From the NCBI GenBank assembly GCA_028554755.1, contig JAPTOF010000004.1, positions 4,202,501 through 4,266,500 of the forward strand: a stretch of 64,000 nucleotides of DNA, read 5' to 3'. The DNA comes from Cordia subcordata. Taxonomy: Eukaryota; Streptophyta; Magnoliopsida; Boraginales; Cordiaceae. Of the stretch, positions 26,564 through 37,214 are shown piece after piece. Every line of letters starts with the position of its first letter. Within the stretch, counting starts at the first letter, position 1. The position numbers and the translations under genes were made by a program. The notes under the pieces are model-generated. The model made no database searches, was not told the DNA's origin, and was given only the letters and a program-made list of their open reading frames with translations.

Positions 26564-27252
26564 GAGCCCGTTTGGCTTCGCTTATAGTGTGTTTGGAATG
26601 ATCTTATTTTAAGATGCTTATCCTATTGAAATTTGGAGATATCTTATAAGATTTAAAATATTTTATCATATACACCATGCATTCTATAGTTGTAAAAAAT
26701 AAGATAAGAAGGATTGCTTATTTCTTATAAGATAAAAAGTATGGTTTTGTTTTAAATTTTTATAGGATGCATGATAAAATTTCTTAAATCTTATAAGATT
26801 TATCCTTATTTCAATAGGATAAGTATCTTAAAATAAGACTATAACAAATAGAGCATTATTTTTAAGTGCTTATAAGTAAGTACTGCTTATAAGCAAAAAG
26901 TTACTTTTAAACCAGTGATAAATAAGTAGAGATGTGTTTAAATAATATGTGCGTATAAGTTACTGAAATATTTGGTAAATAAGTGCTAATAAGTAGCAAT
27001 ATTAGTTAAAATGACTAAAAAAGACATGTTGTTGTAATTTGCTTATCATTTTTAAGGGTAAACAAGTCTTTTTGTTTACTTTGACCAAGTGCTTATAAGC
27101 ACCTAAAAAAAAAAAGTTGCTCCCCACCTACTTTTTTTGTCAGCTTATAAGTAGCTTTGAATTGTTTATAAGCAGATTTGTCAAACATGTCAATTTTCAT
27201 TTTTGGCTTATAAGTCGATTTGACTAGCTTATAAGCAAAGCCAAACACCCTT
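26564..27252. mobile_element. Tourist-like MITE in the XTH pseudogene
   Basis: The ends GAGCCCGTTTGGCTTCGCTT and the reverse complement of the right end, AAGGGTGTTTGGCTTTGCTT, are inverted repeats. TTA flanks both sides (26561-26563 and 27253-27255), and the empty site is visible in XTH-B. The TTA duplication and ends fit the PIF/Harbinger (Tourist) group. A 271-base MITE is nested inside. Confidence 0.75.
26585..26855. mobile_element. nested 271-base MITE, copy 1
   Basis: It begins TAGTGTGTTTGGAATGATCT and ends with a near-inverted copy (AAGACTATAACAAATAGAGC). TTA lies on both sides (26582-26584 and 26856-26858). The centre is also palindromic. A second copy of exactly the same length is at 34142-34412. 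Confidence 0.8.
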
Positions 27253-27289
27253 TTAAGCTACAATTAGAGAGCATCATTAATTAGTGTTG

Positions 27290-27290
27290 A

Positions 27291-27335
<45 letters not shown>

Positions 27336-27650
27336 ATGTGGCCTGGGGTTGTTTACGGTGGCAGCCCCCTAGACATAGTCTATAATGACATATACCTCAA
27401 ACAAGACACTGTATGTTTGGGTAAAGAAGGTGACTCCATACGGATAGAATCATGGAGCCCTTTTTCCTCATTTTTCTAAGTCAAGAATGGAGCTTTTGAA
27501 GCGGTACACCCTTACTCGATTCCTGCTTAATGCCAGAAATCAGTGGCCGACAGTGGGGCAAGGATAAATCCTTTCCCCCCTGTGACCCCCTTATCCTCTG
27601 GGCCCTTGATGGTGTCCCTTACTCAATTCCTATATATATATATATATATG
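27290..27650. repeat. insert bounded by (TA)n arrays
   Basis: (TA)n at 27295-27331 and 27632-27649 flank about 300 bases of less AT-rich DNA, ending CCCTTACTCAATTCCTA. That end motif also occurs in PIG-T intron 2 near 6593. The class is unknown. Confidence 0.45.
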
Positions 27651-27719
27651 ATGCAAAAGTCCATTAATTGTGAAAAAATAAAATTGATTAGAAAGATTTG
27701 AGAAATTAATTTATTAAAG

Positions 27720-28210
27720 AAAGAAAACATCCACATGTGATCAATGATTTACACATGTGATGTACTATTTATAGCAATACATGAAACTTGGAAATAAAGC
27801 AATTAGAGCCAGCTTAGCAGCTTCCTTAACTAATTACCACTTGCAACTACCAACAACCTTAATTAACTTGAGACAAGTCTAACTAACTAAGATGCTTTGC
27901 TAAGCTGGCATTTTTGCTTTAGTTGCTTTGTCATTAAACATCCACCTCAAGCTTAGCCTAGGAAATGCTAGAGGAAGCTTGCACCTGAGCTCTACAACCA
28001 TGGTTTGGACTTGAAAGGGCCCTAGCTGAAATAGGTGGCCATGCATTAATGTCCCTTTGACAAACCTTAAAATCTCCTTGAGAGCTGCATAATCTGCATT
28101 AGTAGGATTGTGCAGAGCTTGACAAATAAAAGTTAACAACATATTGCAGGTCTAGTCTTGTTATAGTAAGATACTCAATAGCTCCAACAAGACCCTAAAC
28201 TCAGTTGGAT
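27720..28210 (-). mobile_element. truncated Ty1/copia fragment
   Basis: On the minus strand, bases about 28210-27990 encode a broken copia reverse transcriptase/RNase H junction, with YLTITRP in one frame and then LHNPTNADYAALKEILRFVKG in another. Downstream, 27890-27720 has an LTR-like tail (TATAAATAG motif). The rest of the element is missing. It lies directly left of the XTH-D 3' region. Confidence 0.65.
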
Positions 28211-28362
28211 TAGAGTATGAAATGTAGAGCTCAATATACTCTTCTTCTTTCTGGCATGAGCATGTTTTTAAAAGACCCAAGTGCATATTTCTTAAAACCA
28301 AAAGTGTTTTAACTAGTCTTGTTTGTTTTCAAAGAGGTTTACCTCTTTTGGTTGACTTTGAA

Positions 28363-28512
28363 CTATGAATATACATACATACATATACATATACATATAC
28401 ATATAAATATACACATATATATATACATATATATATACATATACATACATATATATACATATACATATATATATACATATACATATATATACATATAGAT
28501 ACATATACATAG
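28363..28512. repeat. (TACATA)n microsatellite
   Basis: About 150 bases of imperfect ACATAT repeats. The 121- and 91-codon frames across it are artefacts. Confidence 0.9.
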
Positions 28513-28679
28513 TGCAGAATCTTTTAAAAGTAAGATTTGATAAAAGATGTACATGTAATGCCTTGAGTGCTCTAAAATTGCATTTATGAGATTTGATACA
28601 AAAGGAAGTTTGGTTGCAGCCATTGTATGCAAAAACATGCATGCTATTTCTGAAAAGATTTGGTGGAAAAGTTTTCAAG

Positions 28680-29600
28680 AAGTTGTCGGTCTTTTTTAGT
28701 AGACTTTCTTGGCATTGAAAGAGCGTGCTGGTTGACCTATAGGCATTGGAAGATACAGGGGCCGACCAGTTTGGTCAATGCGCTGTGACTTGAAGCCAGA
28801 CGAGGGTTCTAATGGACTAGTAATTCTGGTTGGCCGGTAATTCCAGTGAGTCTTAGCACGATACCGAAAAAGGCACTGGTCAATCAGTAGAGTCGACAGG
28901 TAGTGCCAACGACTCCAAAATATAGCCATTGGAGTTTTGCCTTTTTGCCATTATAATAAATATATTTTTTCACAGTTAATATTCACACAACTTGATTTGA
29001 GCTTTCATATTCAATGTATTAGCATTTGAAACTTTCCACATGCATTTAATACTCTCATTCATTATATTGATCAAGTTTGCAGAATTTTAAATAGGTATTT
29101 ATACCTTTGCAAACACTTGCTCTAAAAAGTTTGCTTGTAACCAAACTCCACTATTCCGTTACCTTCTTTCTTCACTCTTGGGTACGTGGTATAGGTTGTT
29201 TAATCAACCTTGTAAGGATCATAGAGTGAAGGGTAATCTCCTTAAGGATCGGGTGAACACTTAAGATATTAGTGGTGAAGCAAGGGTGTACTATGTTGTT
29301 TTACATTTCTTCAATGATCAAAGCAAGAAGTTGAAGTTCGTAATGAAGCTTTCGATATCCTAAGAGAAACCTTACATGGTCGACCAAGCCTAAGAGAATT
29401 TGAACCACCTAAAAATCATTACATTTGGTTTTTTTTTCTCCCTTATTTCTTTTAATCGAGTTGTTTGTTTACCTATTGCTTGCAATTTAAAATATCATAC
29501 ATCATTGATTATTTTGTGAACTTGAAAGAAAAAATAATTTTTATGCATTTTGTGCCAATAATAATCCATTTCACCCCTCCCCCTCTTGGATTTTTTCTCT
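28680..29600 (+). mobile_element. probable LTR retrotransposon remnant
   Basis: The segment is less AT-rich than its surroundings. Motifs typical of plant LTR leaders are present: AAGGATCGGGTGAACACTTA near 29245 and, at the right end, TTTCACCCCTCCCCCTCTTG. No gag or pol frame follows; the element is truncated at the XTH-D flank. Confidence 0.4.
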
Positions 29601-30092
29601 GGGTTATATTTATTATTGATGGTCAATTTTCACATTCTATATGAGAATGAAATACAAATTTATCTTTTAAAATTTAATTTTTGATGATCTATCAATACTA
29701 ATTATGTTTTTATGAGAGATTTTAAATAAATTAAATAAAACACTTAAATTGTTTAAGAGAGATGTTCAGTCATTAAATAAAATATTTAAATTGATAAAGT
29801 AAAATAAAAAAGATGATCTAATATAGCAAAGAAGGTAACAAGAGATTGTTGAATGTTAGTTTTAGATGGAAAATAGTATTATTAATTGGTGATTAAATAA
29901 ATTTAATTAGTTAATAATCGTATAGATATATATATTTATGTATTTATATATGTATATATGTATGTGTGTGTGTGTATAAAAGGGTAGAATAAGGGGAGAT
30001 GGATTAGAATGATCACATGAGACATGTATTTACTAAAAAATGTGTTTTTTTAATATAATCTATAGATTTTTTGTCAAGGAACTCTTAATCTA

Positions 30093-31715
30093 TCATGGGT
30101 TTTTAGAACATTCTGGATGCTCCTTTGAGCCATTTGTACAGTAATCATACACCATGTATTTTTTCTTGTAGGATTCTAATAATTTCTTTTGAGAAGGGCT
30201 GAGTTCCCAGTAATCACCCTGATTCCAAAAGAATTTGGAAGATTTACAAATATTGGAGGTAATGTATGGACAACCTGTTATACTAAACTCTCGATAGTGT
30301 GCTATAAAGGGTATCTTGGACCAGTCAACTTTTCCTGCCCAATCTGCATTCCATATACTCGCCTCAATTCGCATAGCTTGTGAAGGGTGATTTACTCCTT
30401 GTGCACTAAAGTTCTTGAACACTCTAATTGGAATTTCATCGACGAAAAACCTACAAAAAGGAAAACAAAAAATTAGAGCATTGTGTAAAAGGATATCGTG
30501 TTTTATTAATGTTGCATTTTAGCTATTATGATATCGCTTGTCATGATCTAATAATTCTTTATCCATGGTGTAAGATAAGTAAATAAGCAAGAAGAATAGC
30601 ACAAGATTAATGGATTGGAGGTGGTAAATAAAAACAAGAGTAAAGTCAGAAAAAAAAAATTTAAGAGAATGATTTTAAAAAGAGCAAAACCGTGCTTACA
30701 CTATTTGATTTTGGTTCCAAAGAATTGCATAAGTGTGAAAATCTTTCGATGGATCAAACCAGAGCTGAAACTGTTGTTCTCTTTTCCCCAAGTCATTGGC
30801 AAACACATTTGTTTGTAAAATTCCTTTTGTTCCAACAAACTCAAAATCAATCTCATCATGTGGCTTGTCATCTTGACCATATTTAGCAGAGTTCAACTGC
30901 AGTAACGCAAAACGCAAGTCAGCTTTGTTATGCCACACACCTCCAACCAAAACATTTTGCCATCCAGGCTCTTAACGAAGTACAGGGTCCACCTCATGTG
31001 AGAATCGGACCAAAAAGAATAGTTTTCTCGTAATTAAATCGTAGAAGACAAAAAAGTAGACAATGATTGTATAGTTAGAATAGAATAAAAGATTATTAAA
31101 TAGTACATAGAAGGTTGTGACGACTCCTTCTGTTGGTTTGTTCGGAATCTTCATCCTGATACGAAATAATCCAGATTTATACACTAATTTGGACCTAAAC
31201 CCAGCCCCTGCATGAGTAGAATTAGTTTAAGTAAAATAATCAAACATTCCTTCCTCTATATCAGAGATAATAAGAAACAAATTCGATATATAAAGTTTCA
31301 AATATATGTAATGTTCAAGAAAACATCAAAATCATTTTAAACATATTGTTCTTTACCTTGTCTCATAATTCGATAAGAAACTGTTTCATGATATTCGAAC
31401 CTTTTAGATCATATAGTGACAATAGCAAATTTATAATGTACATAAACGTAGAAAAAAACTCAAAGATGAAAAAGAAGGAAAAAAAAATTGAAGTTGTTAT
31501 AAATAACCTGAATAATTATCAAATCGAAGTTGTACTTCAGCTGATTGGTTAACTAGGGAAAAATGATCCAACCCCCACAGAGGATAATAATTCTTACTGA
31601 AAGTACTGTTATCATTGAGAGTAATGTTTTTATTGAAAGTAATGTTAGCTCCATTGGCAACAATCAGGAGAACACTGAAGAAAATGATAAAGGCATTGAG
31701 CACAATGGAAGCCAT
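30093..31715 (-). CDS. XTH: xyloglucan endotransglucosylase/hydrolase D
   Basis: GH16 cell-wall enzyme, close duplicate of XTH-C. Minus exons are 31508-31715, 31107-31207, 30700-30896 and 30093-30450 (287 residues). [10 protein letters not shown] gives Glu118 and Glu122; FVG in place of FLG just after the active site is a conservative change unique to this copy. The C-terminal cysteines are intact. The N-terminal region after the signal peptide is longer than in XTH-C (extra [14 protein letters not shown] residues rich in N-x-S/T sequons). An upstream in-frame ATG at 31769 is rejected for the same reason as in XTH-C: it abuts the TATA box (about 31773-31783). All phases close, so the gene looks functional. 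Confidence 0.94.
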
Positions 31716-31856
31716 AGAACAAGTAATCAAATTGAATAAACTAATTGATATATGCTTCTGATTCTTCACCTCTCTTATATATTATTGCACTTGCTATACT
31801 CTAGTTAATAATATTACAAGCACTCATTGAAGGCAACACTCGTGATTGGAAAATTC

Positions 31857-32660
31857 AACAAAGATTTTAATTTTTTTACCTTTTCTTTTCTTATTTATTT
31901 ATTTTTTTTGGTTTATACTTGAAATTTGAATCTTCCAACATTATAGGATATAGTGAATTTTCAGTTAAATTATGTTGGATTTCACAAATAAAGCATGAAT
32001 AATTACTAATAATGCAGTTTAAGAAATTGATTTTTGGTGTTTAAAAGTTCAGTCAAACACTCTCAACTTTTAATACTCAAAAGTAATTCATGTGAATTTA
32101 AAAGTTAAAGCTCATTGTTAGGCAAATCTTTAAAGATACTTTTAAATATAAGACAAACTTAAAAAAGTTAAAAGATTAGGAGCTCCAATTTGAATCTTCT
32201 TGAAAAGGACTTTTTAAAAGCTGTTTTTATATCATGTCAAAAAAAAATTTTTCTTGTTTTTCCAAAAATACTACTCTATATTTTTGAAATTCCAATATTA
32301 TTTTTAATAAAATTGAAACTCAATTTCTAAAATATCAGGCCACACAATCAATAATTTTTATTCAACAACACTTTTAACCAAAGATCTATCACTAAAAGTT
32401 TTACAGCTCAACGGCTAAAATCTTATAATTAGACCAAACAGAGTTGTAATCAGTTTCTTAAATTGTATTATTAGTAAACTATTTGATGCTTTGTTTGTGA
32501 AATCCAACATAATTTAACTGAAAATTCACTGTATCCCATAATGTTGGAACAATCAAATTTCAAGTATAAACCAAAACAATAGAAGAAAACAAAAACTGAA
32601 AGTTTAAAATCTTTGTTGAATCTTCCAATCAAAGAGCGTTGACTTCAATCAATACATAAT
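31857..32660. repeat. inverted repeat upstream of XTH-D
   Basis: The left arm, about 31857-32034, and right arm, about 32450-32640, are reverse complements with moderate divergence; both contain the AGTGAATTTTCAGTTAAA motif of the XTH-C 225-base repeats (reverse strand in the right arm). The roughly 415-base spacer looks like a MITE ending AGACCAAACAGAG. The arms begin about 140 bases upstream of the XTH-D ATG. Confidence 0.8.
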
Positions 32661-33084
32661 TAGATTTGGTTGATCTTTAGGGAAATAAAAGGAGTTTATA
32701 TAATTTTGGTCAATCACATTTTTGTGTCATTACAACTAGCAACTGCATAATCTGATCATGTTAACTAGTTTTAAGAAAATGTTTCCTTATTACTGAGAAG
32801 ATCAATAGAAATTTATTTCCAAATTAGACTGGAAATTATATGTATGTAATTTCATTTGCCTACACATAATTGTATGGTAAAGACTTACATAGACTCCACA
32901 CGCACGTAAAAACTCACATCCACAACTCATGGGTGCTTAGCCATTTTAAAATTCACACATAGTTTAGAGTTCTCTAAAATGGAGCAATTTGTTTCGAAGT
33001 CCATTAAAAATTTGTTATTTTCCATAGCCAACCACGTTATTTTTTGTTTCTATCAACGCACCCTTAACTTGTTGGTCAAACAAA

Positions 33085-33545
33085 GGGTTAATTTACAAAT
33101 GGTCTTTATTGCTTTCTTACTATTATAAGTTAACCCTATTGTTTTGAAATATTTAAATTAATCTTCAGTGTTTCATAAAAAAATTTTGAATTAGTTACCC
33201 AATATTTCAAAAGATAGTCAGATTAGTCTTTATTTTTTAGAAATGTTTATATATATTAGTCTCAATGTTTTACAACTTATGTAAATTAGCCCCAATCTTT
33301 TTTCTTAAATATGATCTAATTTGAATAAGTTGTAAGACATTAAGGACTAATATGAATGTTTTTCAAAACAACGGGGATAAATTTATTATTTTCGAAAATA
33401 TTAAGAATTAATATGAATGTCTATTAAAAGAAGGAACTAACTTAACTATATTTGTGAAACATTAAGAATTAGTTTGAAAATTTCAAAATACTAAGACTAA
33501 TTTAAAAAAATTGACAACAAAAAGAACTTATTGAGAAATTATCCC
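33085..33545. repeat. foldback repeat, about 460 bases
   Basis: The left half starts GGGTTAATTTACAAATGG; the right half is its imperfect reverse complement and ends TTGAGAAATTATCCC. Repeated motifs around GACTAATATGAATGT alternate orientation. It resembles Mutator-type or other foldback MITEs, without a clear target duplication. Confidence 0.5.
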
Positions 33546-34141
33546 ACTAAAAATATTTAGGCCTTGAGTCATATCAGTCCATTGAGTAAAATAGGGAGAG
33601 TTGGATCATATGACAGTGAGGAGTGTATGTATTTATGCAATTCATTAGAGTCTTAACCATATTATCATTGAAATATGATATTATTGTGGATATTTTAAGA
33701 CAAATAACTCAAACTGAATAACTAACACTATTCGTCAAGGCTAATAAATTTGATGAAAATTGAATAATTTATAAGTTGTAAGTTTTAACAAAAAGTTTCT
33801 TATGGTCTTGTCATTCGTTAAGACTAATAAGTAGATGTATAAGTAATAAGTTTGTTAAAAAATTAAATTATTCAGTTAATTCATGTTCCTAACTTAAATT
33901 TATGATCACTAATGATTAAATCCTAAGAGCTGGAACCAAACCGAATAAAAAATAACCAAACCAATGGGACGTTTGGTTCAGTTTTAATTCGGTTGTTGAT
34001 TATTAACCGAATAATATTAAGCCACACCGTAAATTATAGAGTGCCATTTCTTTTTTAGTGCATAAACAGAACATTTTCTTTCATCGAACACTAACACGAC
34101 GCTCTCATAAACACGCAAATATGACACTCTCGTAATACTTA

Positions 34142-34412
34142 TAGTGTGTTTGGAATGATCTTATTTTAAGATACTTATCCTATTAAAATTTGGAGATATT
34201 TTATAAGATTTAAGATATGTTATCACATGCACCATGCATTCTATCGTTATAAAAAATAATATGAGAATGATTGCTTATTTCTTATAAGATAAAAAGTATA
34301 TTTTTGTTTTAAATTTTCATAGGATATATGATAAGATTTTTTAAATCTCATAAAATATACTTTCATTTTAATAGGATAAATATTTTAAAATAAGACTATA
34401 ACAAACAGAGCA
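34142..34412. mobile_element. 271-base MITE, copy 2
   Basis: Same length and ends as 26585-26855 (TAGTGTGTTTGGAATGATCT at left; AAGACTATAACAAACAGAGC at right). The left flank is TTA; the right flank is GTA, so one target copy has probably mutated. Confidence 0.75.
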
Positions 34413-34786
34413 GTAAATTACACCAAAACAAAAAATTAAAAAGAAACAAATTAGAAAAGTAAACCAGTACTAAGAAAATAACCCAATGCCAACCTTCCAT
34501 TTCATGCTTCCCTTTTGTCACGACTCACGAGTCAAAAGTCGAGGATTCCCTCGCTTTTACTTCTCCCCATCTCCTCGTAATCCAAATCACATTCTAATAC
34601 AATTTATTGTTTGTCTCCCCGCCAAAATTTCCACACTCTCTCAAATCCATTCTTATTGTACACGCGCTCCCTCCATCAACCACGTCATCAAGGCCCAAGG
34701 TCCAAGGAACATTTTTTCGAGTTACCAAATCACCCTTATGTGCGCGTACGATAATGGAAAACATTACCTCTTTTTGTATTGGTGGG

Positions 34787-34794
34787 TATAAAAA
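34787..34794 (+). promoter_or_regulatory. TATA box of SUMO gene
   Basis: TATAAAAA lies 125 bases upstream of the SUMO ATG, which fits a 5' leader of roughly 90 bases. Confidence 0.65.
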
Positions 34795-34911
34795 GAACAT
34801 TTTCTTTCACTAAACCACTGCGATTTTTCATATTAATTTTTGCGTATTTTGTTCCTATTTTGCGATAATTATCCCGAAGAGGTGTTGGAAAACCCTAGGT
34901 AGTGTTCAACG

Positions 34912-37214
34912 ATGTCTGCCAGCGGCGCCGGCGGCGAGGATGAGAAGAAGCCGATGGATCAGTCCGGCTCGGCTCACATTAATCTCAAGGTTAAAGGCCA
35001 GGTATGTATAGCTTTTTCTCCTTTTCTTTTTAAATGTAATGTTAATACATAACAATCTGTGATTTTGTATGTGTTTGAGTAGTATGTGTACAGTTGTGTA
35101 ATTTCTAGTTTTTGTTTTAGAATTTTATTTTATTTTTGTTTTTCTCGTGACTTTGTGCATTATGTTAGCACTACGGCAAGTATGTGAATATAATTAGAAA
35201 AATTTTGAAATAAATTCGTTTTTTTTTTCTTTTTTGTTCCTTTTCTCTTTTGGTTGTTGTGTCAGTTAGTTCGTTTGAATAATTTAATATATGTAACATA
35301 GGCAAAGCTAATGAATTGCTGTAGATGTCCAGTATTTATTTATTTGTTTAATTTAAACTTAGTTTAGTAATTATTGCTCTGAATTTAATGAATAATCTAA
35401 TTCAGCTAGATGATTTATGAAATTAACTAGAAGGATCGAGTTGTCTGCCATCAAATTTTTTTTTTTTTTTACGTTTTAATGGGTGATTGTTAATTTAATG
35501 TTGAAATTCTTGCGTTGACAGTTATACAGGTGTAAGTAGTCAAAATCTTTATTTCTTCTTTTTTTATATTACTCCAAAAAAAAAAAATACTGTTGGTTTT
35601 TCTACTGATTATATCTTATTGACAGCATGTTTGGAATTATGCATGCCTGCTTGCCTGTACCAAACTGTTTGATGGGTGAGTGGTGCACTTGTGAGACAAT
35701 TTGCTGCACGCACATAGTCAGGGTGTGTTCAAGGACCTATTTCACTTTGTAGCCAATGTTATCTTCATCCCAATGTGAAATTGTGACTTGGAGTTGTTAA
35801 ATAATCCGTTTCTTATATCTATGTCAGGCTTTGGTTGAATCTATCATAATTACGCTTTTAGGCTGGAAGTGTTTCATCAGGCCTACTTGTTCAACTTTAG
35901 TTTTTAAAAACTACAAATAGTAGCTAACGTGGTGTTTGGCGGATCGTTTAACATTGTGCTAGGTTAAGGCAAGTATTTGAGACTGAATGAATATGATTGT
36001 GTTAAGTGTTTAATCCACCTTTTATTCTAAACAGTGTGAAAAAGAAAAAAAACTGGGAATAATAATTATAAAGGAAAATGGAATTAAGATCTTTTTGTGG
36101 AGGCCTTCTGACTCTGTAGTTTGTTAAACACACTTGCAGGAAAATTTTGTGTCGTTCATTGAGTATGTTTTGGTTGATGAATGCTTAACTGTGTGTTGCG
36201 GTTTGCTCTCTTTCAGCTTGATGTGGCTGATATGCCATGCACCTGCTAAGGTTTCAGTTTAGTCATACTTTTTATTGGATTTCGTTGTCAATTTAAAAAT
36301 CTAATCTCCTGTCGTATTCCCAAAGGACTTATTTGTATTGCACCACAAAACCATGCCTTAGAAAATTATCTCATGATTGACTTCTATATGGTGGCATTAA
36401 CATTGAGACTATTATCTCATTCTTGCTCAAGTGTAGTTGTCTGGTTCTCCATTGAGTTACTATGTACTTTTGCTTTTGCAGGATGGTAACGAAGTCTTCT
36501 TTAGGATCAAGCGCAGTACTCAGTTACGCAAACTTATGACTGCTTACTGTGAAAGGCAGTCAGTAGACTTCAGTGCTATTGCATTCTTGTTTGATGGTAG
36601 GCGGCTTAGGGGAGAGCAAACCCCAGATGAGGTAACATAATGTGTAGTTCTATTGTTATATTTCTTTATACTGGGAAGAGAAGATGAAATCGTTTGTTTC
36701 TTTTGGGTTCGCCAGTAACTTATACACAACAACCTTCACCCAGGAGTCAGGTCCTAGATTCAAATCCCGTGGGATAGGGGTTGGGTTTGGTGGTGGGGGC
36801 TTTGTAAAAAAATAAAATAAAAGAGTAACTCATACACAACTATGACCAAAAAATGGATGTGTTTGGTTGTTAGAATGTCTTGCATCTATGTTGTACTTGG
36901 GTACTATCAACTTTAAATATAAATTATAATCAAATTTTATTATCTGTTACCATGATTGAGCTTGAAACTAATAAATTGTCAAGATTCAACTTCCTTGATT
37001 GTAGGATTTATTTGCATATGCAAACTGCAACTAATATCATTAGACTGTAATTTATACGAATTACAAGGTGCCGTAGTTTGCTTAATTGGAGCGCTGCTAA
37101 TCATTATGTATTCGTGTTTTCACATTTTCTCTGGTGAAACAGCTCGAAATGGAGGATGGAGATGAGATAGATGCCATGCTTCACCAGACTGGAGGTGGTT
37201 ATTCTGCTGTCTAA
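34912..37214 (+). CDS. SUMO: small ubiquitin-related modifier (SUMO)
   Basis: SUMO is conjugated to lysines of target proteins, mostly nuclear, through the E1-E2-E3 cascade. Exons are 34912-35001, 36482-36631 and 37143-37214, each a whole number of codons (30, 50, 24 including TAA; 103 residues). The flexible acidic N-terminus precedes HINLKVKGQ, followed by the ubiquitin-fold core with [22 protein letters not shown] and [14 protein letters not shown]. The C-terminal tail GYSAV after the di-glycine would be removed by a SUMO protease to expose the conjugating glycine. Length and exon layout match canonical plant SUMO1/2. Intron 2 carries a SINE. The core is fully conserved, so the gene is very probably functional. 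Confidence 0.97.
36714..36840 (+). mobile_element. short SINE in SUMO intron 2
   Basis: The insert is 36731-36823, flanked by 17-base direct repeats (36714-36730 and 36824-36840) differing at one base. A pol III B-box-like GATTCAAATCCC lies in the first half, and the end is A-rich (AAAAAAATAAAATAAAAG). A full A box is not evident, so it is probably 5' truncated. Confidence 0.75.

Larger units (their letters stand above)
26262..27720 (-). pseudogene. decayed XTH copy (duplicate of XTH-B)
   Basis: Only exon 3 and flanking intron remain. Bases 26374-26560 match XTH-B exon 3 (15784-15980), still with the region encoding the catalytic [10 protein letters not shown], but small deletions shift the frame in the middle. 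Bases 26262-26300 match XTH-B intron 3. After a MITE at 26564-27252 the match resumes (AATTAGAGAGCATCATTAAT, compare about 15985-16005), is broken again by a segment bounded by (TA)n runs (about 27295-27648), and resumes at about 27652 with CCATTAATTGTGAA. Exons 1 and 4 were not found; exon 2 is also absent. It cannot encode an enzyme. Confidence 0.85.
31716..34911. other. intergenic region between XTH-D and SUMO
   Basis: It contains the XTH-D promoter with a large inverted repeat (31857-32660), a right flank (32661-32815) matching the end of the XTH-C promoter region, a foldback repeat (33085-33545), a 271-base MITE (34142-34412) and the SUMO promoter. No additional gene was seen. Confidence 0.5.

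Noticed and set aside
28313..28678. 121- and 91-codon frames
   Set aside because: Both run through the ACATAT microsatellite.
28696..28929. 77-codon minus-strand frame
   Set aside because: It falls in a retroelement-like segment and has no known domain.
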